Shown piece after piece: positions 51,336 through 61,508 of a DNA stretch of 64,000 nucleotides. The notes below the pieces were generated by a model. That model did no database searches and was not told where the DNA came from. It saw only the letters and a list, made by a program, of their open reading frames with translations. Position 1 is the first letter of the stretch; the number at the start of each line of letters is the position of its first letter. Position numbers and translations under genes: made by a program. Origin of the DNA: Bacillus sp. 165 (lineage in GTDB: Bacteria > Bacillota > Bacilli > Bacillales > Bacillaceae_G); NCBI RefSeq assembly GCF_017742235.1, contig NZ_JAGHKQ010000003.1, forward strand, positions 186,001 through 250,000, read 5' to 3'.

Positions 51336-52319
51336 TTGGATAATGTATTTGACTATGAAGATATTCAACTTATTCCCGCTAAATGTGTGGTGAGCAGCCG
51401 TTCTGAGTGCGACACAACTGTAGCGCTTGGAAATCATACATTTAAATTACCGGTAGTTCCTGCTAACATGCAGACAATCATAGATGAAAAAATCGCGGTT
51501 TATCTAGCTGAAAATAACTATTTTTATATTATGCATCGTTTCGAACCAGAAACAAGAATTGCTTTTATTAAAATGATGCAAGAGCGTAATTTGATAGCTT
51601 CTATTAGCGTAGGGGTAAAAGATGAAGAATATGATTTCGTAAAGGAATTAGCAAACGAAGGACTTTTACCTGAATTCATCACCATTGATATTGCACACGG
51701 CCATTCTAACGCTGTCATCAAGATGATCCAGCATATTAAGGCACATCTACCATCCAGTTTTGTGATCGCTGGGAATGTAGGCACACCAGAAGCGGTAAGA
51801 GAGTTAGAAAATGCAGGTGCTGATGCTACTAAAGTAGGAATTGGTCCTGGTAAAGTATGTATTACTAAAATCAAAACCGGATTCGGTACAGGAGGTTGGC
51901 AGCTAGCAGCTCTACGTTGGTGTGCAAAGGCAGCAAGCAAGCCTGTTATCGCTGACGGCGGTATTCGTACTCATGGTGATATTGCTAAATCGATTCGTTT
52001 TGGAGCTACTATGGTAATGGTTGGCTCATTATTTGCGGGTCACGAGGAATCACCTGGAGTAACTGTACATAAAGACGGTAAGCTCTACAAAGAGTATTTC
52101 GGCTCTGCTTCAGAATTTCAAAAGGGCGAAAAGAAAAACGTAGAAGGTAAGAAAATGTTTGTAGAGTATAAAGGGTCTCTGCAAGACACGTTGACTGAAA
52201 TGGAACAAGACCTGCAATCTTCTATTTCCTATGCAGGAGGAACTAATTTAGGAGCTATTCGCCACGTTGATTATGTTATTGTTAAAAACTCCATCTTTAA
52301 CGGCGATAAAGTATATTAA
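51336..52319 (+). CDS. guaC: GMP reductase
   Basis: Converts GMP to IMP with NADPH in purine salvage; 327 residues, the B. subtilis GuaC length. IMPDH/GMPR barrel with catalytic Cys175 in [17 protein letters not shown], phosphate loop [21 protein letters not shown], and C-terminal [20 protein letters not shown] 51336 has TTGGAGG 8 nt upstream, which would be coding if the earlier TTG at 51321 were used. Its leader holds candidate PurR boxes. Confidence 0.96.
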   Translation: MDNVFDYEDIQLIPAKCVVSSRSECDTTVALGNHTFKLPVVPANMQTIIDEKIAVYLAENNYFYIMHRFEPETRIAFIKMMQERNLIASISVGVKDEEYDFVKELANEGLLPEFITIDIAHGHSNAVIKMIQHIKAHLPSSFVIAGNVGTPEAVRELENAGADATKVGIGPGKVCITKIKTGFGTGGWQLAALRWCAKAASKPVIADGGIRTHGDIAKSIRFGATMVMVGSLFAGHEESPGVTVHKDGKLYKEYFGSASEFQKGEKKNVEGKKMFVEYKGSLQDTLTEMEQDLQSSISYAGGTNLGAIRHVDYVIVKNSIFNGDKVY

Positions 52320-52330
52320 TAAGTAAAAGA

Positions 52331-52371
52331 AAAGGTGAGTGAGTTGCTTAAATGTAACCGCTCACTTTTTC
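52331..52371 (+). terminator. terminator
   Basis: GGTGAGTG with CGCTCACT stem (small bulge) and a TTTTT run. Confidence 0.7.
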
Positions 52372-52484
52372 GTTTAGGAGCAGTGCAATAAACCTACCCT
52401 CAGTTACTACGGTTAAAATTGGATATACTTTAACAACATAGATAACAGTAGTGGTCATGAAATTAAATGAATAAGGAGAGAATA

Positions 52485-53045
52485 ATGCATCACAAATATT
52501 TTGAAAATATAGAAACAAATCGATTACAATTACGACAATTCCATATAGAAGATATTCATTCATTTTTCGCTTATCGATCTAACCCAGAAGTAGCAAAATA
52601 TCAATCTTGGGAGAATTATCGATACGAACAAGCTGTTTCCTTCGTTGAAGATATGTCTAAAAGTTCACCTAACATTTCTGGATCTTGGTTTCAAATAGCA
52701 GTAGCATTAAAAGAAAGTAATGTTTTGATTGGTGATTGTGCAATTCATACATTACATTCGGAACCGCGGATTGTCGAAATAGGATACACTTTTGCCACAG
52801 AATATCAGGGTAAAGGTTATGCTTTTGAAGCAGTAAACGAAATTCTTTATTACATATTTTCAATACTAAACAAACATAAAGTAATGGCTTACACAGATGT
52901 CAGAAATATATCTTCAATTAACTTATTAGAAAAATTAGGTATGAGAAGAGAGGGACATTTACTTCAAAATTTTATGTCAAAAGGTAAATGGGTAGATGAA
53001 TATCAATACGCACTTTTGAAGAGTGAATGGGATACAAGAAAGTAA
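52485..53045 (+). CDS. GNAT-family acetyltransferase (RimJ/RimL-like)
   Basis: A 186-residue acetyltransferase: ETNRLQLRQFHIEDIHSFFAY at the N-terminus, acetyl-CoA loop TEYQGKGYAFEAVNEILYY and NISSINLLEKLGMRREGHLLQNF. This pattern fits the RimJ/RimL/SpeG-like group acting on protein N-termini or small amines. ATG 52485 has AAGGAGAG 5 nt upstream; the frame begins six codons earlier. Single gene. Confidence 0.9.
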   Translation: MHHKYFENIETNRLQLRQFHIEDIHSFFAYRSNPEVAKYQSWENYRYEQAVSFVEDMSKSSPNISGSWFQIAVALKESNVLIGDCAIHTLHSEPRIVEIGYTFATEYQGKGYAFEAVNEILYYIFSILNKHKVMAYTDVRNISSINLLEKLGMRREGHLLQNFMSKGKWVDEYQYALLKSEWDTRK

Positions 53046-53058
53046 TTAACTATCATAC

Positions 53059-53098
53059 AAAAGCAAGCCTGATGTCTAAGGGGGTTTGCTTTATTTTT
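53059..53098 (+). terminator. terminator
   Basis: AAAGCAAGCC / GGGTTTGCTTT stem (one mismatch) and T-rich tail. Confidence 0.75.
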
Positions 53099-53580
53099 AT
53101 GAATATAAAAAACAGGAAGTGACGATATGTATATTATTTAGGAACGTAAATCACTCTACGGATCATTTGTTGTGACCAAAAAAATCCAGCAGACATGGGA
53201 AGGTATATGTGACTTTGAAGTATGTATGAAGAATAATTATTTTCACTTGAACATATAAGGTGAATTCATCAGAGGCTTTAATTGAGACTGGTTTTTAAAT
53301 AGTGAATTTTAAAAGAATAATAATAATGAAGTTACACCAAAGCGATATCAGAATTAAGTTTAAAGGATTTTGTAACCTTAGTAATTTATAGGAAATAGAG
53401 CTCATAATTATTATACTAAGGGTTGACCGTATGCAAATAAATTTTTAGCGTGCATAGTGTTCGATTTTATTTTCAATATTATGATTTAAAAATATAACGA
53501 TTCTTCCTTTAATGATAGTTATAATTCAGCTATCATTAAACATTTTTTACGAAACAAATAATAAAAGGAGTCTTAATTCT
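53099..53580. other. gap with no supported gene
   Basis: AT-rich. A start-less frame of about 38 codons (SLYGSFVVTKKIQQTWEGI region near 53160-53260) could be a remnant but matches nothing I know. The hairpin-like CTATCATTAAAC/AATGATAG sequence at 53510-53540 lies before the next gene. Confidence 0.4.
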
Positions 53581-54018
53581 ATGAAAAAAACTTCACTTCG
53601 TGTTCATAATCCTTCTGGCTGGGCAATGTTTATCTTTGGATTCCTAGCATTTTTTCTCGGAATAGTCGGTCTGATCTTTCCCGAATTTCTGTTGACTCTA
53701 CTTGGTTTCACCGTAGTAAAACCTGGTGCACGTGTTCATGGTGACTACACAATTGTTTTTATGATAGCTTCCTCCATGGCTTCCTTTAACATGGGGGCAT
53801 ATTATATACTAGCCGCATTAAAAAATTTAAAAACCTTCTACTATTGGACTGTTCCTTTCAGAATGGCCACATTTATTATCTTTACATTAGCGGCACTCAA
53901 TCATGTCGCTCCAATGCGTTTCATCGGAGTGGGAGCATGGGAGGGTCTAGGGGCTCTCGCAACAGGAATAGCCTTGTATATTGAATCAAGTAGAGGAAAA
54001 TCTATGAGTGTAGAATAG
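53581..54018 (+). CDS. four-helix membrane protein, hypothetical
   Basis: A 145-residue integral membrane protein with four hydrophobic segments (about residues 13-42, 55-80, 90-108 and 117-134) and conserved-looking motifs NPSGWAMFIFGFLAF and FIGVGAWEGLGALATG. ATG 53581 has AAAAGGAG about 10 nt upstream; the frame is open from 53512 without a site. Family not recognised. Own terminator. Confidence 0.7.
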   Translation: MKKTSLRVHNPSGWAMFIFGFLAFFLGIVGLIFPEFLLTLLGFTVVKPGARVHGDYTIVFMIASSMASFNMGAYYILAALKNLKTFYYWTVPFRMATFIIFTLAALNHVAPMRFIGVGAWEGLGALATGIALYIESSRGKSMSVE

Positions 54019-54022
54019 TAAT

Positions 54023-54060
54023 AAAAAAGAGAACCTGTTATTGATAGGTTCTCTTTTTTA
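54023..54060 (+). terminator. terminator
   Basis: AAAAAAGAGAACCT / AGGTTCTCTTTTTT stem with T-run. Confidence 0.9.
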
Positions 54061-54192
54061 ATTATTATCATAACAACTAAGATGAATAGATAATTTAGTT
54101 AGGGTTGTTTAGTGTTCAACAAAGGAAAAAAGCATGGAAAAAGAAGGGATGCCGCATAATAAAAATAATTTGGAATGAAAGAAGGAAAAACT

Positions 54193-54876
54193 ATGAAGAG
54201 TAGGCTAGTGATTTTATGTTGGGTTTTATTCTTGGTATCCAACCGTGTATCAGCTGAAGAGCCAACATTGCAGAAACAAACGCTCGTAGTGGGTAACGAA
54301 AAAGAGGAGGTATTCCTATACGCTACTCCGAACAAAAGAGAGGGAATATTTACAAATTTTACAGTTAAAATCAAGGATGAATTGATTGAAACATATGGCT
54401 GGGAAGTTGAAATGAGGGAAGAGAGACAGCCTGAATTACATGTGATTGATCTCAATAATGATGGAGAAAAGGAAATTGTAGTCATTCTGACGATAGGAAC
54501 AGGTACATGGATTATACAAAAACAAGCACATATCCTCCAGAAGGTGGAAACACCAAATGGTCTGGCCTACGAAGAAATGGATATTGACAACCCTGTTCAC
54601 ACGATAGAGCGCGACTACGAAATAACAGCTACTAACAATATAATAAAGGTAGAGGGACGCGGGCATTCATGGAAAACGATTAATACATGCGGGAAAACGC
54701 TTTATCGTCACCGTTTTCCGCTCTCTCAATCAGTAGATTGGAAAGTGGATGACAATAATCTTGTGTCAGAAGTAGGTTTGACTATTACTTACAACTGTGT
54801 ACCAGCCAGTTTCGTCCTCCGATACAAACAAAACGGAGAAATCTATATAGCCAAGCAGGTTAAAGTGAATTTATGA
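54193..54876 (+). CDS. secreted hypothetical protein
   Basis: A 227-residue protein with a signal peptide (LVILCWVLFLVSNRVSA, cleavage before EEP). The mature part contains a calcium-type repeat-like segment VIDLNNDGEKEIVVILTIGTG and many beta strands; two cysteines (NTCGKT, YNCVPAS) could form a disulfide. ATG 54193 follows AAGGAAA; an ATG six codons earlier has no site. Relatives of unknown function occur in Bacillus, I think; no assignment possible. Confidence 0.68.
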   Translation: MKSRLVILCWVLFLVSNRVSAEEPTLQKQTLVVGNEKEEVFLYATPNKREGIFTNFTVKIKDELIETYGWEVEMREERQPELHVIDLNNDGEKEIVVILTIGTGTWIIQKQAHILQKVETPNGLAYEEMDIDNPVHTIERDYEITATNNIIKVEGRGHSWKTINTCGKTLYRHRFPLSQSVDWKVDDNNLVSEVGLTITYNCVPASFVLRYKQNGEIYIAKQVKVNL

Positions 54877-55310
<434 letters not shown>

Positions 55311-55342
55311 AAAAAGCTATCCACTCTCTGTGAATAGCTTTA
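55311..55342 (-). terminator. terminator of uppP
   Basis: On the minus strand AAAGCTATTCAC pairs with GTGGATAGCTTT, then TTTT; it overlaps the stop codon. Confidence 0.8.
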
Positions 55343-56119
55343 AAATACTCCGGTAAATTGCAGTGTTAGGATAAGGAATCCCAGTCCCCACACGTAGTAT
55401 GCAAATATTTTAAGGGAATGCTTTTTTAGATAATTAATCATCCAAGAGACAGCAATGTAGCCAAAGAACGCGGACGACAGTGTCCCTATGATTAATGCTC
55501 CAGTTGAAATATTCTCTGTGTTCCCCCCTACTAAATCGAAACATTGCAAAACAACTGCACCGGCAATAGCGGGTGTAGAAAGTAAAAAGGAAAAATAAGC
55601 TGCTGTACTACGGTCTAATTTACGAAACAAACCAGCGACTATGGTCATGCCAGAGCGCGATATCGCCGGAAAAATGGCCACTGCTTGAAACGAACCGATT
55701 ACAAATGCATCTGTATATGTAATATTCTCCATCCGTTTACTTCCTGCCTTGATCGATTCTGCTATATAGAGAAAGAAGCCTGTAATTAAAAATTCCCATC
55801 CAATCGTCACTCCAGTTTTTGATATTTCCTCAAAATAATCTTTAAATAATAATCCGATGACCACTGCCGGAATTGTACCTACGATCAATAAAAATGTCAG
55901 CTTACTAAATGGTTTTTTTAATATTTTTATAAATTCTTCCTTATAGTAAATAAACACTGCCAGGAGTGTTCCAATATGCAGCATCGTATCTAAAAATAAA
56001 CCTGCCTCATCTAACCCAAATAAATGTCTTCCTAAATATAGGTGACCGGTACTGCTAATTGGCAAAAACTCGGTTAATCCTTGGATAATACCTAAAATAA
56101 ATGCTTCAAGCCAATTCAT
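55340..56119 (-). CDS. uppP: undecaprenyl-diphosphatase (BacA type)
   Basis: Integral membrane phosphatase regenerating undecaprenyl phosphate for wall synthesis; overproduction gives bacitracin resistance. 259 residues, about eight membrane segments. Catalytic region GIIQGLTEFLPISSTGHLYLG (Glu and Ser-rich loop) and second motif FQAVAIFPAISRSGMTIVAGLF with the conserved Arg. GGGGAGGAAAG lies before the ATG. Single gene. Confidence 0.95.
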   Translation of the reverse strand: MNWLEAFILGIIQGLTEFLPISSTGHLYLGRHLFGLDEAGLFLDTMLHIGTLLAVFIYYKEEFIKILKKPFSKLTFLLIVGTIPAVVIGLLFKDYFEEISKTGVTIGWEFLITGFFLYIAESIKAGSKRMENITYTDAFVIGSFQAVAIFPAISRSGMTIVAGLFRKLDRSTAAYFSFLLSTPAIAGAVVLQCFDLVGGNTENISTGALIIGTLSSAFFGYIAVSWMINYLKKHSLKIFAYYVWGLGFLILTLQFTGVF

Positions 56120-56313
56120 TTCTTTCCTCCCCCCTTCTGCTTGTACCCATTATATGCTTCAACGTTCTCTAATATTTTTTCTATGAATATGAAATTCATT
56201 TTACTTTATTTTTCTAGAGAGTTTTGAGCGAAAGAGGTACCTGTATGAAAAGGATTTTCTTCTCCCTCTGCTGAATTGTATGTGTAACATGCATGCGAGG
56301 AGGATGAGAAAAA

Positions 56314-57360
56314 TTGCAATTGTCTTTCGATAACCAGACATTTCCATACGACGAAACAAATCTTGGTTATACCGAACTGCAGCCCCAGTTTCGAGTGGAT
56401 TTACGTAAGTATAATGAGAAAGAAATCAATAAATTCGTAACGTTAGACATAATACGTGATTGGGCTGGTTTACAGTGGAAAGATATCGGCAAACCCTATG
56501 AAGTCAAAGTTAATTCTAAGGAACGGGTGGATTGGGAACAAAAACACAAACAAGAAATGGATGTAAAAACCTCCTGGACATATTTCAATAAAGCCTTTCA
56601 CCAGTGGTTTATGAAAGATGTACCTGCTGAGTTGCAAGATGGGAAAAAAGAACTGTTTCAACATTTCAAACACTTTGAAGTAAAGGAAGTGAAAACAACG
56701 TTAGGAGATATGCTGCGGCTCAATCTATGGAATTATGCACACCGTATAGAAGACGGGATTTGGGATCCGCGTGGAAAACGTACCTTGTTTGCAGGATTAG
56801 ATGTAACCAAACCACGCATTCTTTTTTTAGGTGCTGCGGAAGGCTATGAAGCTATGCAGTTATCTGCTATGTATCCTGGTGGTGAAGCGGTGTTAGTGGA
56901 TTATGACGAATATTGCCGGGATACGAGATTCGCAGAATTCCCTGAGCATTATCCATTTTTAGGGAGCAATGCAAATACTGGTAGCGATCGAGTGTGGTAC
57001 AAGGATGAAATGAACCTGCAATACATTGTAGAGGATATTCGTAAGCTTCCATTTGGTGCGGAATTTGATATTGTGATTAGCGTGGGGCTGCTGGAGCATT
57101 TCCCTGATGAATATAAGCCAGAAGTAATGGAATGGCACCGTAAGTTTTTAAAGCCTGGAGGATACGCTATTTTAACTACACCACGCAGTCAATGGAAATC
57201 AAAATTATATTATACCGTTATGGCGGACATCATGAATCATACATATCGGGAATTGATGACCATACAGCAAATGGGCCTATACGTGTATGAGAACGGATTT
57301 AATATATTACGTCATGGCTACATTAAAGTTCATAATGCTATAGTGGCACAAGTTAAATAA
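56314..57360 (+). CDS. class I SAM-dependent methyltransferase
   Basis: A 348-residue protein. The SAM-binding motif I is ILFLGAAEGYEAMQLSAMYP with VLVDYDEYC following; motif IV-like FDIVISVGLLEHFPDEYKP and FLKPGGYAILTTP complete a Rossmann methyltransferase fold at about 165-300. The N-terminal 160 residues (WDWAGLQWKD-like aromatic, charged sequence) are unassigned. TTG start with GAGGAGG 10 nt upstream. The cupin gene follows after 18 nt, likely co-transcribed. Substrate unknown. Confidence 0.82.
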   Translation: MQLSFDNQTFPYDETNLGYTELQPQFRVDLRKYNEKEINKFVTLDIIRDWAGLQWKDIGKPYEVKVNSKERVDWEQKHKQEMDVKTSWTYFNKAFHQWFMKDVPAELQDGKKELFQHFKHFEVKEVKTTLGDMLRLNLWNYAHRIEDGIWDPRGKRTLFAGLDVTKPRILFLGAAEGYEAMQLSAMYPGGEAVLVDYDEYCRDTRFAEFPEHYPFLGSNANTGSDRVWYKDEMNLQYIVEDIRKLPFGAEFDIVISVGLLEHFPDEYKPEVMEWHRKFLKPGGYAILTTPRSQWKSKLYYTVMADIMNHTYRELMTIQQMGLYVYENGFNILRHGYIKVHNAIVAQVK

Positions 57361-57378
57361 AAATGGAAAGGAGTTTGT

Positions 57379-57915
57379 ATGACTCAAAATTCTAATACTG
57401 TTATTCACAAATTTACAGGAGAAACCATTACATTTTTAAAGAAAACGAATCAAGAATTATTGATCGAAGTAATCCTCCCCCCTAATACGATAGGTCCCCC
57501 TCTCCATTTTCATGATCGTTTTACAGAACAATTCACAGTGATTAAAGGAGAGCTCACCGTTATACATAATAAAGAACGTCACATTCTTATTCCGGGTGAA
57601 ACGATTTTTGTTCCCTTAAAAGAAGCTCATACTTTTCGCAATGAATCTCACGAACCTGTTCGATTCACTGTAAAGTTAACACCTGGTGAAGGCTTTGAAG
57701 AATCAGTACGGATTCATTATGGATTAATGGAAGATGGCTTAACAAATGATAAGGGCAATCCGAAAAATCTTTTTTACACCTTATATATCCTATATCTTCA
57801 GAATACCTTAGTATCTGGTATCCCGATTTGGATTCAAAGAGTTTTATTTACCATCATTCCAATTGGAAAACGGATAGGTACTTATCAGTCATTAAATAAA
57901 TACATCAGAAAATAA
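57379..57915 (+). CDS. cupin-domain protein
   Basis: A 178-residue protein. Cupin motif 1 is PPLHFHDRFTEQFTVIKGEL (His, His, Glu ligands) and motif 2 PGETIFVPLKEAHTF. The C-terminal 60 residues contain a hydrophobic, aromatic stretch (LFYTLYILYLQNTLVSG and VLFTIIPIG) that may associate with the membrane. AAAGGAG is 5 nt before the ATG. It is translated right behind the methyltransferase; a common small-molecule pathway is possible but unproven. Confidence 0.82.
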   Translation: MTQNSNTVIHKFTGETITFLKKTNQELLIEVILPPNTIGPPLHFHDRFTEQFTVIKGELTVIHNKERHILIPGETIFVPLKEAHTFRNESHEPVRFTVKLTPGEGFEESVRIHYGLMEDGLTNDKGNPKNLFYTLYILYLQNTLVSGIPIWIQRVLFTIIPIGKRIGTYQSLNKYIRK

Positions 57916-57958
57916 ATAGCTATTCACTCTAAAGATTTTTGTGGAAAGATCTGTAAAA

Positions 57959-57998
57959 CAAAACACTAGCATCTTTATAGAATGCTAGCGTTTTGTTT
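57959..57998. terminator. bidirectional terminator
   Basis: AAAACACTAGCAT / ATGCTAGCGTTTT stem with T-rich flanks between the cupin gene and the convergent yng-type operon. Confidence 0.8.
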
Positions 57999-58003
57999 TA
58001 GTA

Positions 58004-59551
58004 TTAAACTGGATATACTGGATGTTTACGATCTGTAAACACTTGATACTTGCTTGTATATAGCTCAAATCGTTGAATGAGTTCTTGACGAAGTTTATTC
58101 GGATGAATTATACCATCAATCACCATTTCTGAAGCTAAGTGATAGATGTCGATATCCTTTTTATACTCTTCACGTTTTTGTGCAATAAACGCCGCTCGCT
58201 CTTCTTCAGGAAGTGCTGCGATTTTATTCGCATATACTGCATTTACTGCTGCTTCTGGTCCCATAACAGCTATAGAAGCAGTTGGAAGTGCTAAACAGCA
58301 ATCTGGTTCAAATGCAGGACCAGCCATCGCATATAACCCCGCTCCATATGCTTTACGTACAATAATAGATACCTTTGGTACTGTTGCTTCACTCATAGCT
58401 GAAATCATTTTTGCACCGTGACGAATAATGCCCGCTCGTTCTACTTTAGTACCGATCATAAAGCCAGGTACGTCTGTTAAGAAGAGAAGCGGAATATGAT
58501 ATGCGTCACAAAGCGTGATAAATTTCGCTGCTTTGTCCGCTGAATCATGGAATAGCACGCCGCCTTTCATGCGCGGTTGGTTTGCAATGATTCCAACTGC
58601 CTGCCCATTAATTCGTGCCAATCCTGTTATTAATTCTTGTGCAAATAGTTTTTTGATTTCAAAGAATGAATTTTCATCAACCACACGGTTAATTAAATCC
58701 ATCATATTGAACGGTGCATTTTGATTTTCTGGAATGATTTGTTCTAGCGATTTATCAAACGACTTTGGTTCAATAGGAGTCGCAACAGCTGGTTTTTCTA
58801 AATAATTGTTTGGAAAATAAGAGAGATACTTGCGAGCAAGAAGTAACGCTTCTTCTTCTGTTTTACACAGAACGTCACCGCATCCAGAAACTGAACAATG
58901 CATTCTTGCACCGCCCATTTCTTCAAGGGTTACTTTTTCTCCAATTACCATTTCTGCCATGCGTGGAGATCCAAGATACATAGAAGCATTACCTTCTACC
59001 ATCATTACTACATCACAAAATGCCGGAATATATGCTCCACCTGCAGCAGAAGGTCCAAACAACAAGCAGATTTGCGGAATTTTACCAGACAATTTCACTT
59101 GATTGTAGAAAATACGGCCTGCACCTCGGCGACCTGGGAACATTTCTACTTGATCGGTAATACGAGCCCCAGCAGAATCTACTAAGTAAAAGAGAGGCAC
59201 TCGTAGTTTTTCTGCCGTTTCTTGAATACGTAAAATCTTTTCTACTGTACGAGCTCCCCAAGAACCTGCTTTTACAGTAGAGTCATTTGCCATAACACAT
59301 ACCGTACGGCCATGAACTTTTCCGATTGCAGTGACCACACCGTCTGCCGGCAAATCAGATTGTTCACAATTTGCAAATAAAGCATCTTCTGCAAAATCTG
59401 CGTCATCAAACAATAAAGCCAAACGCTCGCGAACAAATAACTTGCCTTTTTCTTTATTTTGTTCGTGATACTTTGGCGCACCGCCTTGGTGAATAGTTTC
59501 TACTCGTTCTTCAAATGTTGCATTTGTTTCTTTAGCTTGCTGGTCTAGCAT
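58004..59551 (-). CDS. yngE: acyl-CoA carboxylase carboxyltransferase subunit (methylcrotonyl-CoA type)
   Basis: A 515-residue carboxyltransferase with the two crotonase-like halves of biotin-dependent carboxylases: GAYIPAFCDVVMMVEGNASMYLG in the first and MKGGVLFHDSADKAAKFITLCDAYHIPLLF, GAGLYAMAGPAFEPD in the second. Together with the carrier and biotin carboxylase subunits encoded upstream it should carboxylate 3-methylcrotonyl-CoA. Last gene of the operon, GGGGGAATAG upstream, 2 nt after the hydratase stop. Geranyl- or propionyl-CoA specificity cannot be excluded from sequence alone. Confidence 0.92.
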   Translation of the reverse strand: MLDQQAKETNATFEERVETIHQGGAPKYHEQNKEKGKLFVRERLALLFDDADFAEDALFANCEQSDLPADGVVTAIGKVHGRTVCVMANDSTVKAGSWGARTVEKILRIQETAEKLRVPLFYLVDSAGARITDQVEMFPGRRGAGRIFYNQVKLSGKIPQICLLFGPSAAGGAYIPAFCDVVMMVEGNASMYLGSPRMAEMVIGEKVTLEEMGGARMHCSVSGCGDVLCKTEEEALLLARKYLSYFPNNYLEKPAVATPIEPKSFDKSLEQIIPENQNAPFNMMDLINRVVDENSFFEIKKLFAQELITGLARINGQAVGIIANQPRMKGGVLFHDSADKAAKFITLCDAYHIPLLFLTDVPGFMIGTKVERAGIIRHGAKMISAMSEATVPKVSIIVRKAYGAGLYAMAGPAFEPDCCLALPTASIAVMGPEAAVNAVYANKIAALPEEERAAFIAQKREEYKKDIDIYHLASEMVIDGIIHPNKLRQELIQRFELYTSKYQVFTDRKHPVYPV

Positions 59552-59553
59552 GG

Positions 59554-60342
59554 CTATTCCCCCTTATATTCAGGCTTGCGTTTTTCCTTGAAAGCTTGCA
59601 GCCCTTCTAAACGGTCTTTCGTATGGATGACTTGTTCATAAGATTCTTTTTCTATTTCGAGTCCAGCTTGCAGGTCTGTTTCAATCCCGTGGCTAATTGC
59701 TCGTTTGGCTTGACGCACGGCAATCGGACCATTAGCTGCAATGCGTTCACACACTGCAAGAGCTGTAGGGACTAATTCTGCAAAAGGAACGACATATTCT
59801 ACTAATCCGTACTCTTGAGCTTCAGAAGCAGAAATACGACGAGCAGTATAAATAAGTTCTTTTGCTCGGCCTACACCGATTAAACGAGGTAATCGCTGCG
59901 TTCCTCCTGCACCTGGAATAATTCCTAATGAGGTTTCTGTTAATCCTAACGTCGCCGTATCGGCAGCGATACGAATATCGCAAGCTAGACTGAGTTCCGT
60001 ACCTCCTCCAAGTGCCACCCCGTTAATAGCAGCAATTACCGGAAATGGAAGTGCCTCTACGTTATTAATAGAAGAACGGATTAACGATACTGCGTGACGC
60101 ACTTGCTCTTCATTCATTCCTACCCGTTCTTTTAAATCAGCTCCCGCACAAAACGCTTTTTCTCCTGCTCCTGTCAGCAAAACAGCACGGATATCTCGAT
60201 CTTCTCGTAAATCAGCTAATACGGCTTGCAGTTCCTCTAATAGAGAAAGTGAAAGTGCATTTGCCTGCTGTGGACGATTTAATATCACTTTCGCAATATG
60301 AGGGTTCACTTTTTCTACTACAACATGCTGCAAAAGAAGCAT
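59554..60342 (-). CDS. yngF: enoyl-CoA hydratase/methylglutaconyl-CoA hydratase
   Basis: Crotonase-family enzyme, 262 residues. CoA/oxyanion loop GAGEKAFCAGADLKER, ALGGGTELSLACDIRIA and LGIIPGAGGTQRLPRLIG (catalytic Glu region) are present. In the operon it should hydrate 3-methylglutaconyl-CoA to HMG-CoA. AGGTGAG precedes the ATG; only 4 nt separate it from the HMG-CoA lyase stop, indicating coupled translation. Confidence 0.92.
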   Translation of the reverse strand: MLLLQHVVVEKVNPHIAKVILNRPQQANALSLSLLEELQAVLADLREDRDIRAVLLTGAGEKAFCAGADLKERVGMNEEQVRHAVSLIRSSINNVEALPFPVIAAINGVALGGGTELSLACDIRIAADTATLGLTETSLGIIPGAGGTQRLPRLIGVGRAKELIYTARRISASEAQEYGLVEYVVPFAELVPTALAVCERIAANGPIAVRQAKRAISHGIETDLQAGLEIEKESYEQVIHTKDRLEGLQAFKEKRKPEYKGE

Positions 60343-60346
60343 ATTC

Positions 60347-61258
60347 TCACCTGCTCACTGTTTTGTTTTGTAAAGCTTGAAATACTTGACTTGGCAATGG
60401 ACGTGCCAGTTGATGCTGCATAAATTGACTGGCACTTTGTAACGTGTCTTCTTGAATGGATGTTTGTATTCCCATTTTATGAAGCATATGCACTAAGTCA
60501 TTTGTCGCAACATTGCCGGAAGCACCGGGAGCGTATGGACACCCTCCTAGTCCTCCACAAGCACTATCAAATGTGGTAATACCCATCTCTAATGCTTTCA
60601 CCACGTTAGCTAACGCCATGCCATATGTATTGTGAAAATGCATGGCTAGCATATGAGACGAAAAGGAGCGCAGCAGCACTTCTAATACGTGTTCTACCTG
60701 TTTTGGATTAGCGACACCAATCGTGTCTCCTAAGGAAATTTCATAGATTCCAAGTGATAACAATTCCTCACATAAATTCTGTACTGAGCGAATGCTCACT
60801 TCTCCTTCATACGGACATCCAAATACAGTGGAAACATACCCCCGTACACGTTTTCCAGCAAATGCACTTTGTTTTGTGAGCTCCTTTATAACCTGTAAGC
60901 CTTCTGTTATAGACTTATTCGTATTCTTTTTGTTATGCGTTTCACTTGCAGAAATGAATACGTTCACTTCATCCACATTTGCTTCCAATGCTCGCTCTAG
61001 TCCATTCATATTAGGGACAAGAGCGGCATAGGTTACTCCTTCTCGCCTTGTGATACCAGAAAATACATCCTTGGCATCTGCTAAGGCCGGAATCCATTTA
61101 GGATGAACAAAGGAAGATACTTCGATATAAGGTACCCCTGTATCAGAAAGCATATCAATCCATTTGATTTTATCAGCCGTGGAAATGATGTGCTTTTCAT
61201 TTTGCAACCCATCCCGCGGCCCGACTTCCTTAATTGTTACTATTTGTGGAAGCTTCAT
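60347..61258 (-). CDS. yngG: hydroxymethylglutaryl-CoA lyase
   Basis: A 303-residue TIM-barrel lyase cleaving HMG-CoA to acetoacetate and acetyl-CoA, last step of leucine degradation. Signature TIKEVGPRDGLQNEK (catalytic Arg and metal Asp), VSSFVHPKWIPALAD, SLGDTIGVANP, HFHNTYGMALANV (metal His pair) and CGGLGGCPYAPGASGN with the catalytic Cys. AAAGGAGG lies 11 nt upstream of the ATG, 16 nt after the biotin carrier gene. Confidence 0.94.
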   Translation of the reverse strand: MKLPQIVTIKEVGPRDGLQNEKHIISTADKIKWIDMLSDTGVPYIEVSSFVHPKWIPALADAKDVFSGITRREGVTYAALVPNMNGLERALEANVDEVNVFISASETHNKKNTNKSITEGLQVIKELTKQSAFAGKRVRGYVSTVFGCPYEGEVSIRSVQNLCEELLSLGIYEISLGDTIGVANPKQVEHVLEVLLRSFSSHMLAMHFHNTYGMALANVVKALEMGITTFDSACGGLGGCPYAPGASGNVATNDLVHMLHKMGIQTSIQEDTLQSASQFMQHQLARPLPSQVFQALQNKTVSR

Positions 61259-61274
61259 CTTGTCGTGGCCTCCT

Positions 61275-61487
61275 TTATTCTAACTCTAGTAATAGGTCTC
61301 CTTCGTTAACAAAGTCCCCTTCATTGACGAATATTTCTTTTACCACACCGGAGGCTTCAACCGCAATAGGTATCTCCATCTTCATCGATTCTAAAATGAC
61401 TACATCTTGTCCTTCTTCTATGCTTTCCCCTACTTTTGCTACAATTTTCCATACGTTTCCTGCCATGTTTGAGTATACTTTTTCCAT
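61275..61487 (-). CDS. yngHB: biotin carboxyl carrier protein
   Basis: A 70-residue biotinyl domain, the entire protein. The biotinylated lysine is in ESMKMEIP (about residue 36), flanked by GESIEEGQDVVIL and VNEGDFVNEGDLL of the barrel. It shuttles carboxylate between the biotin carboxylase and the carboxyltransferase of this operon. Encoding the carrier as a separate short gene is the same layout as in the B. subtilis yng operon. Confidence 0.94.
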   Translation of the reverse strand: MEKVYSNMAGNVWKIVAKVGESIEEGQDVVILESMKMEIPIAVEASGVVKEIFVNEGDFVNEGDLLLELE

Positions 61488-61508
61488 ACGGATAGCCTCC
61501 TTGAATGT

